Origin: Armatimonadetes bacterium UBA5829
GTDB taxonomy: Bacteria > Armatimonadota > UBA5829
Direction: 5' to 3'
Assembly (NCBI GenBank): GCA_002431715.1
Contig: DJHI01000318.1
Location: 464-6,259, forward strand
DNA: 5,796 nt
The notes under the pieces are model-generated. The model saw nothing but the letters and a program-made list of their open reading frames with translations. It made no database searches and had not been told where the DNA came from. Below, piece after piece: positions 1 through 5,258 of this stretch (positions are counted from its first letter, which is position 1; the number at the start of each line of letters is the position of its first letter). Made by a program: the position numbers and the translations under genes.

Positions 1-82
1 TCACTCTATCGACATCCGATGCGAACTTGGGATCGTTCAAATGCGCGTGAGTGTCTACAATTTTAAAATTAGTATTTGTGAT
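1..82 (-). CDS. tatD: TatD-family metal-dependent hydrolase, N-terminal part (runs off the left edge)
   Basis: Reading leftward from base 82, the frame gives ITNTNFKIVDTHAHLNDPKF followed by ASDVDRV and stays open to the window edge. The VDTHAHL...F..D.D.V pattern is the family's N-terminal signature, and the HAH histidines bind the catalytic metal. Family members are cytoplasmic phosphohydrolases or 3'-5' DNases linked to DNA repair and quality control. About 27 codons are visible. The frame has a stop just upstream (TAG around 121-119) and no ATG, GTG or TTG before the HAH motif. An AAGGAG sits at 97-92, nine bases before an ATC codon at 82-80, which I take as the likeliest start. An ATT at 61-59 is the alternative. 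The family call is firm because of the motif and its position; the start is uncertain and a sequence error is possible. Confidence 0.72.
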   Translation of the reverse strand, partial: MTNTNFKIVDTHAHLNDPKFASDVDRV

Positions 83-91
83 TTTGTATTG

Positions 92-97
92 CTCCTT
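92..97 (-). promoter_or_regulatory. Ribosome-binding site of the tatD-like gene
   Basis: On the minus strand this is AAGGAG, a full-strength Shine-Dalgarno sequence. The usual 5-10 base window downstream contains no ATG, GTG or TTG, and an ATC lies nine bases away. The site therefore points to ATC as initiation codon, or to a base error in what should be ATG. Confidence 0.6.
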
Positions 98-115
98 GGG
101 TTTGGTTACACTGTC

Positions 116-124
116 ATTCTAGCA
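116..124 (-). promoter_or_regulatory. Candidate extended -10 promoter for the tatD-like gene
   Basis: The minus strand reads TGCTAGAAT: TAGAAT at 121-116 preceded by TG at 124-123, the extended -10 pattern. No good -35 hexamer is found at the right spacing, which extended -10 promoters can tolerate. Transcription would start near 109, giving a short leader of about 12 bases before the AAGGAG. It lies back to back with the tRNA promoter. Assigned by pattern only. Confidence 0.35.
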
Positions 125-137
125 CACATCACCTATA

Positions 138-166
138 TTGACATCCCGTGCGACCGATGATACAAT
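138..166 (+). promoter_or_regulatory. Sigma70-type promoter of the tRNA-Gly gene
   Basis: TTGACA at 138-143 (perfect -35), a 17-base spacer, and TACAAT at 161-166 (one base off the consensus TATAAT). Transcription would begin around 172-174, only a few bases before the mature tRNA 5' end at 180, so the 5' leader to be removed by RNase P is very short. The match to consensus and the position in front of the tRNA make this a strong call. Confidence 0.85.
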
Positions 167-179
167 CTCATTGTAATGA

Positions 180-255
180 GCGGGAGTAGCTCAGTTGGTA
201 GAGCGCTAGCCTTCCAAGCTGGATGTCGCGAGTTCGAGCCTCGTCTCCCGCTCCA
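180..255 (+). tRNA. tRNA-Gly (anticodon TCC)
   Basis: A full cloverleaf can be drawn by hand. The acceptor stem GCGGGAG (180-186) pairs perfectly with CTCCCGC (245-251). The D arm is GCTC...GAGC with an AGTTGGTA loop (189-204). The anticodon stem CTAGC/GCTGG (206-222) has one G-T pair and encloses the loop CTTCCAA, with anticodon TCC at 213-215. The T arm is GCGAG/CTCGT around the TTCGAGC loop (228-244). Discriminator base T is at 252 and CCA is encoded in the DNA at 253-255. The anticodon reads GGA and, by wobble, GGG glycine codons. The gene stands alone, and a run of five T follows directly at 256-260. Confidence 0.97.
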
Positions 256-343
256 TTTTTATGTAACGCACACCTAGATGCCTCTTATATCCTGCTTGTA
301 AACCAATCCATCAGCTCTTTTTACTTATCTACAGAAAATGAGA

Positions 344-372
344 TTGACAGGGATTTATTCATGGTATATATT
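344..372 (+). promoter_or_regulatory. Sigma70-type promoter of the arsR/sulfur-reductase operon
   Basis: TTGACA at 344-349, a 17-base spacer, and TATATT at 367-372. The predicted start is close to 379, leaving a leader of about 35 bases before the ArsR ATG at 414. The promoter runs straight into the inverted repeat at 374-399, as expected for a strong promoter held down by a repressor. The stretch from 261 to 343, between the tRNA and this promoter, shows no gene or clear signal. Confidence 0.8.
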
Positions 373-373
373 G

Positions 374-399
374 GTTATATCGAGACATCACGATATAAC
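374..399 (+). promoter_or_regulatory. Perfect inverted repeat, probable ArsR operator
   Basis: GTTATATCG (374-382), an eight-base spacer, and CGATATAAC (391-399) form a perfect 9-bp inverted repeat. It covers the predicted transcription start (about 379) and lies 14 bases before the arsR start codon. A dyad of this size fits binding by a dimeric winged-helix repressor that would block RNA polymerase, so autoregulation by the adjacent ArsR protein is the simplest reading. As RNA it could also form a leader hairpin, but it has no T-run after it and is AT-rich, so a terminator role is unlikely. Confidence 0.65.
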
Positions 400-413
400 G
401 ATGGAGTGGCTAT

Positions 414-740
414 ATGATTGATAGCACAGAAAAAATAGAAATGCTGCCTATGGAGGCGCTTAACGATGCAGCGGCATGCCTCAAGGTGATGGCGCATCCC
501 GTGCGGCTGCGAATTGTAGACATATTGATGCAGGGCAGTTTCCCCGTTCACGCTATTGCTGAAATGTGCAATATTCAGCACCATCAAGCCTGCGAGCATT
601 TGCGATTGATGCAGAGCTGTGGTTTCCTCACAAGTGAGAGAAAAGCCCAATCCGTGTATTACAAGATTGCCTCCCCGCAACTGCCCTCTCTGCTTAACTG
701 CATTCGCGAGCCCTGCGCTTTCACGAAGCCGGAAGAATAA
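414..740 (+). CDS. ArsR-family winged-helix transcriptional repressor
   Basis: A 108-residue protein, the usual length for ArsR/SmtB regulators. Residues 19-38 (AAACLKVMAHPVRLRIVDIL) form the typical first helices. Residues 45-72 hold the helix-turn-helix, with the recognition helix around HHQACEHLRLM. The wing lies at 73-86 (TSERKAQSVYYKIA), followed by a C-terminal dimerisation helix. These proteins repress their own operon and let go when an inducer binds. The arsenic-binding CVC motif of E. coli ArsR is absent. Instead there are six cysteines (22, 52, 60, 69, 96, 101), with C96 and C101 in the last helix, where some persulfide- or metal-sensing relatives carry a sensor cysteine. GGAG at 403-406 fits the ATG at 414. 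The sulfur-carrier fusion gene begins 16 bases downstream, so the likely signal is a reactive sulfur species or thiol stress (inference); a metal is the alternative. Confidence 0.9.
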   Translation: MIDSTEKIEMLPMEALNDAAACLKVMAHPVRLRIVDILMQGSFPVHAIAEMCNIQHHQACEHLRLMQSCGFLTSERKAQSVYYKIASPQLPSLLNCIREPCAFTKPEE

Positions 741-756
741 CCAAGGAGTATAAACT

Positions 757-3234
757 ATGGCTGAAAGAACAAAAGTCATTGTCATAGGCGGCGTTGCAGG
801 TGGCGCATCAGCAGCGGCGCGCGCAAGGCGTCTATCGGAAGACGCTGAAATAATCCTAATTGAACGCGGCGAATATGTATCTTTTGCAAACTGCGGTTTA
901 CCCTATCACATCGGCGGAGCCATTGCGGATCGTGACCGGCTGCTCGTCCAGACTCCCGAGACTCTCTACGCAAACCTCAGGATAGATGTGCGAACTCAAA
1001 CTGAGGCGGTTTCCATAGACCGCGAGCGCAAGGAAGTGATCGTGCGCAACACCAAAACCGGCTTTGAGCAGCGGCTTGCTTATGATAAGCTCATTCTGAG
1101 CCCGGGCGCTGAGCCGATAAAGCCGCCGATAGCCGGAATAGACGACCCGCGGGTGCTGACACTTCGTTCCATGGGCGATATGGATGCCATAATCAAGGTG
1201 CTCGATACCTCAAAGCCCACCCATTCGGTCATTATCGGAGGCGGTTATATCGGCCTGGAAATGGCTGAGGCGCTTCGAAAGAGGAATATCGGAGTGACGA
1301 TGGTGGAGCTGTCTCCACAGGTTATGGGCCCGGTCGATCCTGAAATGGCCGCTCCTCTCCATCAGCAGCTTGCGCTCCATGGGGTAGATTTACGCCTGGA
1401 GACCTCGGTTACAGGTTTTGCGGATGCGGGAGACAATCTTCGGGCTCAGCTAAGTACGGGAGATGTCGTGGATTGCGGCATTGCTATTTTGGCCATTGGA
1501 GTAAGGCCCGAGGTCTCGCTTGCCAAGGCGGCCGGTATCGCACTCGGCGAACGCGGCGGGATAGCGGTGGACGAGCACATGCGCACTAACGATCCCGATA
1601 TTTATGCCGTCGGCGACGCAGTGGAGGTAAAGGATTTTGTAGGCGGTTTTTCCACTTTAGTGCCTCTTGCGGGTCCCGCTAACAGGCAGGGTAGGATCGC
1701 TGCCGATAACGCCTTTGGCCGAAACAGCGTCTATAAGAATACCCAGGGAACCGGCATCTGCAAGGTGTTTGAGATTGCGGTCGGAATGACCGGAATGAGC
1801 GAGAAGTCTCTCAAGCGCGCCGGACTTCCTTATGAAAAGGTCTATATTCATCCCGCGAGCCATGCCACCTATTATCCGGGAGCAAGTCCGATCAGCCTGA
1901 AGCTGCTGTTTGACCCTGAAAACGGCAGAGTGCTTGGAGCGCAGGCGGTCGGCACGGACGGCGTGGATAAGCGAATCGATGTCCTTGCGGTGGCAATTCG
2001 AGCGGGGATGACAGTCTACGATCTCGAGGAAATGGAACTTTCATACGCTCCACCTTACGGTTCGGCAAAGGACCCGGTCAACTATGCCGGTTTTGTGGCT
2101 AGTAATGTGCTTAAAGGGGATGTGCGGATTTGTCACACGGAGGAGATGCTCGATCCTCGTGAGGATCAATTTATTCTGGATGTTCGCAAACCCGCCGAAG
2201 TAGATATGGGTGCTATCCCGGGGGCACGTAATATTCCTCTTGACGAGCTGCGCGTGCGGATAGACGAACTGCCCAGAGATAAGGAAATTCTGACCTATTG
2301 CCAGGTAGGGCTGCGCGGATACCTGGCATGTAGAATCCTTTCTCAAAAAGGCTTTAAGTGTAAGAACTATTTCGGGGGCATGAAAACCTACAAAGCCGTA
2401 ACGGGCAGAGCTTATCATATCCCAGAGCCGCCTAAGGTCGAGGTCTGCCATGACACCGGAATAAACTGTGATTTGCCTGCCGAGGCAATACCTCAACCGG
2501 CGAATGTGGTTAAAACAATCGACGCCACCGGGCTGCAGTGCCCGGGGCCGATAATGCAGGTCGCTAATGCAATAAGCGCTATTAAGGATGGCGATGCCAT
2601 CACTGTTTTTGCATCGGACCCGGCCTTTGCGGTGGATATTAAGTCCTGGTGCAGCAGCACGGGAAACCGATTGGTGGAGGTAACATCTGAGAATGGTCGT
2701 TATAAAGCCACGATAGTCAAGGGCAGCACTACGGCGCAAGTTGCATCTTTCAATGCTGCCGCATCAAAGAAAAAGACCATAGTGGTGTTCAGCTCCGATT
2801 TCGATAAGATGGTTGCCTCGTTTATTATAGCTAACGGCGCTGCGGCAATGGGCAGCGAGGTAACCTTGTTCTTTACCTTCTGGGGTCTTAACGCTCTGCG
2901 CAGGCCCCAACATGTGGCGGTTCAAAAGAATTTTGTCGAGAAAATGTTCGGCCGGATGATGCCGCGCGGGGTCGATAAGCTCAAGCTCTCGAAGATGAAT
3001 ATGGGCGGAATGGGCCTCGCCATGATCAAGGGAATTATGAAAAAGAACAATGTCGCATCTCTTCCCGAGCTTATCAAATCCGCTCAGAGTGCCGGGGTCA
3101 AGCTTGTGGCATGCAGTATGTCAATGGGCTTGATGGGCATCAAGAGCGAGGAGCTTATAGACGGAGTCGAGGAAGGCGGCGTCGCTGCCTATCTCGAAAA
3201 AGCGGAAACCGGGAATGTAAACCTGTTCATATAG
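757..3234 (+). CDS. CoA-disulfide-reductase-like FAD oxidoreductase fused to rhodanese, TusA and DsrE2 domains
   Basis: An 825-residue cytoplasmic fusion with no signal peptide. Residues 1-455 are a class of FAD/NAD(P)H disulfide reductase: the FAD-binding GGVAGG is at 11-16, the single redox cysteine is C46 in SFANCGLPY, the NAD(P)H-binding IGGGYIGLE is at 160-168, the second FAD motif YAVGD is at 283-287, and the dimer-interface SYAPPYGSAKDPVN (429 on) is typical of CoA-disulfide reductases. A rhodanese domain follows (about 470-545) with active loop CQVGLRGY at C515. A TusA domain (about 585-655) has GLQCPGP with C595. A DsrE2-type domain (about 672-825) has C786 in ACSMSM. Known relatives reduce CoA disulfide, CoA persulfide or polysulfide, and the added domains carry persulfide sulfur. 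All four key cysteines are present, so a single-chain sulfur relay is plausible (inference). AAGGAG at 743-748, eight bases before the ATG, supports the start. Confidence 0.93.
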   Translation: MAERTKVIVIGGVAGGASAAARARRLSEDAEIILIERGEYVSFANCGLPYHIGGAIADRDRLLVQTPETLYANLRIDVRTQTEAVSIDRERKEVIVRNTKTGFEQRLAYDKLILSPGAEPIKPPIAGIDDPRVLTLRSMGDMDAIIKVLDTSKPTHSVIIGGGYIGLEMAEALRKRNIGVTMVELSPQVMGPVDPEMAAPLHQQLALHGVDLRLETSVTGFADAGDNLRAQLSTGDVVDCGIAILAIGVRPEVSLAKAAGIALGERGGIAVDEHMRTNDPDIYAVGDAVEVKDFVGGFSTLVPLAGPANRQGRIAADNAFGRNSVYKNTQGTGICKVFEIAVGMTGMSEKSLKRAGLPYEKVYIHPASHATYYPGASPISLKLLFDPENGRVLGAQAVGTDGVDKRIDVLAVAIRAGMTVYDLEEMELSYAPPYGSAKDPVNYAGFVASNVLKGDVRICHTEEMLDPREDQFILDVRKPAEVDMGAIPGARNIPLDELRVRIDELPRDKEILTYCQVGLRGYLACRILSQKGFKCKNYFGGMKTYKAVTGRAYHIPEPPKVEVCHDTGINCDLPAEAIPQPANVVKTIDATGLQCPGPIMQVANAISAIKDGDAITVFASDPAFAVDIKSWCSSTGNRLVEVTSENGRYKATIVKGSTTAQVASFNAAASKKKTIVVFSSDFDKMVASFIIANGAAAMGSEVTLFFTFWGLNALRRPQHVAVQKNFVEKMFGRMMPRGVDKLKLSKMNMGGMGLAMIKGIMKKNNVASLPELIKSAQSAGVKLVACSMSMGLMGIKSEELIDGVEEGGVAAYLEKAETGNVNLFI

Positions 3235-3257
3235 GTCTATGAAGAGAGGTGATTTGA

Positions 3258-3449
3258 ATGCCGACTTATGAGTACAAGTGCAAGGATTGCAGCCTGATTT
3301 TCTCTTTACAGCAGCCTATCTGGGCGAGGCTTAAGGGTGCAACCTGTCCTGGTTGCGGAGGGCAAAACACGGAGAGATTGATCTCAAGGTTCACCTCCAA
3401 ATCAGATGACTCATGCGGGCATGGTGGCTCCAGCGGACCATTCTGCTGA
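3258..3449 (+). CDS. Small FmdB-type zinc-ribbon protein
   Basis: A 63-residue protein starting MPTYEYKCKDC, the standard opening of the FmdB/CxxC_CxxC putative regulatory family. Two knuckles, C8-x2-C11 and C30-x2-C33, should bind one zinc ion. A glycine- and serine-rich tail adds C53, H55 and the final residue C63 (CGHGGSSGPFC). GAGGTGAT at 3246-3253 sits four bases before the ATG. The gene follows the sulfur-carrier fusion by 23 bases and precedes the terminator, so it is probably the third gene of that operon. The family's biochemical role is not well established; early members were named for formamidase gene regulation. The link to sulfur or metal handling here rests on context only. Confidence 0.85.
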   Translation: MPTYEYKCKDCSLIFSLQQPIWARLKGATCPGCGGQNTERLISRFTSKSDDSCGHGGSSGPFC

Positions 3450-3483
3450 AAGAAATAATCGCGTCAGTTGGCGTAATAGTAAT

Positions 3484-3513
3484 AAAAGGGCGGAGAAATC
3501 CGCCTCTTTATTT
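3484..3513 (+). terminator. Bidirectional rho-independent terminator between convergent operons
   Basis: GGCGGA (3489-3494), loop GAAA, and TCCGCC (3499-3504) form a tight six-pair stem capped by a stable tetraloop. An outer G-T pair and a few A-T pairs flank it. On the plus strand it is followed by TCTTTATTT, ending the arsR operon. On the minus strand it is followed by CTTTTATT, ending the padR transcript. Its position between two genes that converge fits both uses. Confidence 0.85.
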
Positions 3514-3528
3514 CATAGATCATGCTCA

Positions 3529-3918
3529 TCAGCCGAGCGTCTGCCGGACTTCTGAAACGAATCTGGACATTGAATTGGCCAGGTGCTCGATCACCACAGT
3601 CCATTCCTGCAGATGCTCTTCACCCTCTTTTGTCAATTCATATACTCTTCTTGCGGGACCGGCGCTACTGATATCCCAGTTTGATGTGACAAACGAGTTT
3701 TCCTCCAGTCGGCGCAGCGTGCGATATAAAGCGCCGGGCTCGACTCTGGAGTCGGTAAGGGCGTGCTGCTGAAGCGCTCCGACGAGCTCATACCCATGAG
3801 TCTTTCCCTGCTTTTTAAGCAGATACAGGACTAACGGTTCGACGAACCTATATAAGTTACCCATCGCACACGAACAGGGCTGACCGGTCCCATGGTGGCG
3901 GCAAAATCCTCTTGGCAT
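3529..3918 (-). CDS. PadR-family transcriptional regulator with Cys/His-rich N-terminal extension
   Basis: A 129-residue protein from the chosen start. The PadR winged helix is clear: VEPLVLYLLKKQGKTHGYEL, then the recognition region ALYRTLRRLEENSFV and the wing SAGPARRVYELTKEGEEHL, followed by a short C-terminal helix. Before it, residues 1-20 carry C6, H8, H9, C15 and C17 (pattern C-x8-C-x-C), absent from plain PadR proteins and suggestive of metal or Fe-S binding. I chose the ATG at 3918 because AAAGGA (3933-3928) lies nine bases upstream. An ATG at 3936 would add six residues (MKGSSD) but has no clear ribosome site. The gene follows the Mrp-DIMCO gene on the same strand, about 90 bases on with a hairpin between. 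It may control that cluster in response to metal or redox state (inference). Confidence 0.87.
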   Translation of the reverse strand: MPRGFCRHHGTGQPCSCAMGNLYRFVEPLVLYLLKKQGKTHGYELVGALQQHALTDSRVEPGALYRTLRRLEENSFVTSNWDISSAGPARRVYELTKEGEEHLQEWTVVIEHLANSMSRFVSEVRQTLG

Positions 3919-3947
3919 ATCGCTACTTCCTTTCATGCAATCTGAAA

Positions 3948-3974
3948 GGGAGCAGGTCTCATAGACCGGCTCCC
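3948..3974 (-). terminator. Strong hairpin between the mrp-DIMCO and padR genes
   Basis: GGGAGC (3948-3953) pairs with GCTCCC (3969-3974), and inside it GGTCT (3955-3959) pairs with AGACC (3963-3967) around a CAT loop, with one A-G mismatch. Flanking GAAA and TTTC can extend the stem with a bulge. In the minus direction it lies 34 bases after the mrp stop and is followed by TTTCAGATT, a weak T-run, so it may be a partial terminator, an mRNA 3'-end stabiliser or a processing site that lowers padR expression. The plus-strand side has a better T-rich tail, but no plus-strand gene ends there. Confidence 0.55.
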
Positions 3975-4007
3975 ATTTCTATATTCTTAATTCCGATCGA
4001 GCAGTTA

Positions 4008-5228
4008 CTAGTGATCGCACACATTCTCGCCCGTTTCGAGAGTTCCGTTTAGATAAGCCATAACTACGGACTCCGCTTCAGCGGACTGCGCGCCAACCAC
4101 AACTTTGACCCCGGATTCTGCGAAAATCCCCTGCGCTCTCTGTCCCATTCCTCCGGCAATCACCAGGTCGACACCTTCATTATGCAGCCACCTCGGCAAA
4201 AGACCCGGCTCATGCGGCGGCGGGACAACTACTGTCTTTGCAATAATCTTTTTCTCTGCAGGATCAACTTCAAATATGAAGAACTTCTCGCAGTGGCCGA
4301 AATGCATACATAGCTGGCCATCAGAAGTCGGCAGTGCAATAAGCATATGTTTTTTCTCCTTAGCTTTTTGATCTATCGGCACGGTCAGCTTGGCGACTAT
4401 CTGCTCAAAGGCCTGCGCCGCGGCTGACTTGGCATAATTGTAGACATAGGGAGTGCCTTTGTCCCCGGCGGTGACTACCAGCGGATCGAGAGGAACGCTT
4501 CCCAGGAACGGCACATTCATCTCTTTTGCCATCTGCTCTCCGCCACCGGATTTGAATATATCGGAGACTTCTCCGCAGTGCGGGCAAACAAACCCGCTCA
4601 TATTCTCCACCACACCGAGCACAGGCAGTTCGAGCTTCTCGCAGAATTTGATCGACTTTCGCACGTCGGCAAGGGCCACATCCTGCGGGGTCGTAACGAC
4701 TATACAGCCGTCTGCGCCGGTGAGAGTCTGAATGACCGAAAGAGGTTCATCGCCGGTTCCGGGAGGGCAATCGACAACGAGATAATCGAGGTCGCCCCAG
4801 TCAACGTCCTCCACAAACTGCTTGATGACCCCGGCCTTCATCGGACCGCGCCAAATGACCGCATCGTCCGCGCTGTTAAGCAGGAAGCCGATTGAAATCA
4901 CCTTAATATTGCCGACCTCCGCAGGTATAAGCTTCTGGCCTGTCGACTCGAGCCTATGATCCTCAAGATTGAGCATTTTCGGCACGCTGGGGCCGTGAAT
5001 GTCGACATCGAGAATTCCAACCTCATTTCCTGCCAGAGCCAGAGATACGGCCAAGTTCACCGCAACGGTGCTCTTGCCGACTCCGCCTTTACCGGAGAGC
5101 ACTATATACTTGTGCTTTATGCGACCGAGCGTCTCTTCCCGGTTCATTGCAGCCATAAATTCATCAATGTTTTCAGGACAGCCGGTTTGGCATGAACCGC
5201 ATTCGTGCCCATCACAATTATGAGACAT
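4008..5228 (-). CDS. mrp: Mrp/NBP35-family Fe-S carrier ATPase fused to a DIMCO (NifX-like) domain
   Basis: A 406-residue two-domain protein. Residues 1-17 hold four cysteines (C5, C10, C13, C17), as in NBP35-type scaffolds. Residues 38-275 are the MinD/Mrp P-loop ATPase: deviant Walker A GKGGVGKS at 46-53, GILDVDIHGPSVPK at 70-83, DCPPGTGDE at 153-161, and the C-terminal cluster-binding CPHC at 215-218. Family members assemble or carry a bridging 4Fe-4S cluster to apoproteins in the cytoplasm. After a lysine-rich linker (about 287-294, AKEKKH), residues 295-395 form a dinitrogenase iron-molybdenum cofactor domain, beginning MLIALPTSDGQL with HFGHC at 309-313; such domains bind Fe-S or Fe-Mo cofactor precursors. 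AAGGAG at 5240-5235 fits the ATG at 5228. The upstream MinD-type gene ends 30 bases before, so they are likely cotranscribed. The cargo is unknown; no nitrogenase genes are visible. Confidence 0.92.
   Translation of the reverse strand: MSHNCDGHECGSCQTGCPENIDEFMAAMNREETLGRIKHKYIVLSGKGGVGKSTVAVNLAVSLALAGNEVGILDVDIHGPSVPKMLNLEDHRLESTGQKLIPAEVGNIKVISIGFLLNSADDAVIWRGPMKAGVIKQFVEDVDWGDLDYLVVDCPPGTGDEPLSVIQTLTGADGCIVVTTPQDVALADVRKSIKFCEKLELPVLGVVENMSGFVCPHCGEVSDIFKSGGGEQMAKEMNVPFLGSVPLDPLVVTAGDKGTPYVYNYAKSAAAQAFEQIVAKLTVPIDQKAKEKKHMLIALPTSDGQLCMHFGHCEKFFIFEVDPAEKKIIAKTVVVPPPHEPGLLPRWLHNEGVDLVIAGGMGQRAQGIFAESGVKVVVGAQSAEAESVVMAYLNGTLETGENVCDH
4344..4361 (-). promoter_or_regulatory. Internal ribosome-binding site and ATG at the start of the DIMCO domain
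   Basis: Inside the mrp fusion, AAGGAG at 4361-4356 is followed after nine bases by an in-frame ATG at 4346-4344 (M295). This ATG is exactly where a free-standing DIMCO protein would begin (MLIALPTSDG...). Translation from it would give a 112-residue product ending at 4008, close to the size of stand-alone family members. It could be a working second start or a relic of two genes that fused. Confidence 0.5.
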
Positions 5229-5234
5229 AATTTA

Positions 5235-5240
5235 CTCCTT
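5235..5240 (-). promoter_or_regulatory. Ribosome-binding site of the mrp-DIMCO gene
   Basis: AAGGAG on the minus strand, six bases before the ATG at 5228-5226. It confirms the start and keeps the four-cysteine N-terminus inside the protein. Confidence 0.8.
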
Positions 5241-5258
5241 GATCGATTGCTAAGATTA

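Noticed and set aside
180..255. tRNA gene as an integration site for a mobile element
   Set aside because: I saw no second copy of the tRNA 3' end and no integrase or phage-like gene in the window.
256..260. Run of five T after the tRNA as a rho-independent terminator
   Set aside because: There is no separate hairpin before it other than the tRNA itself, so I cannot call a terminator with confidence.
223..417. Short plus-strand open frame starting inside the tRNA
   Set aside because: It begins within the tRNA-Gly gene and crosses the promoter and operator of arsR, so it is not a plausible gene.
414..740. Arsenic resistance operon
   Set aside because: The regulator lacks the CVC arsenic motif, and there is no arsenite pump or arsenate reductase; the partner gene is a sulfur-carrier flavoprotein.
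375..785. Open frame of 136 codons on the minus strand opposite arsR
   Set aside because: It lies fully against a well-supported ArsR gene, has no ribosome site of note and resembles no protein family; it is a shadow frame.
2041..2739. Open frame of 232 codons on the minus strand opposite the fusion gene
   Set aside because: The plus strand here encodes clear rhodanese and TusA domains, and the antisense translation shows no recognisable motif.
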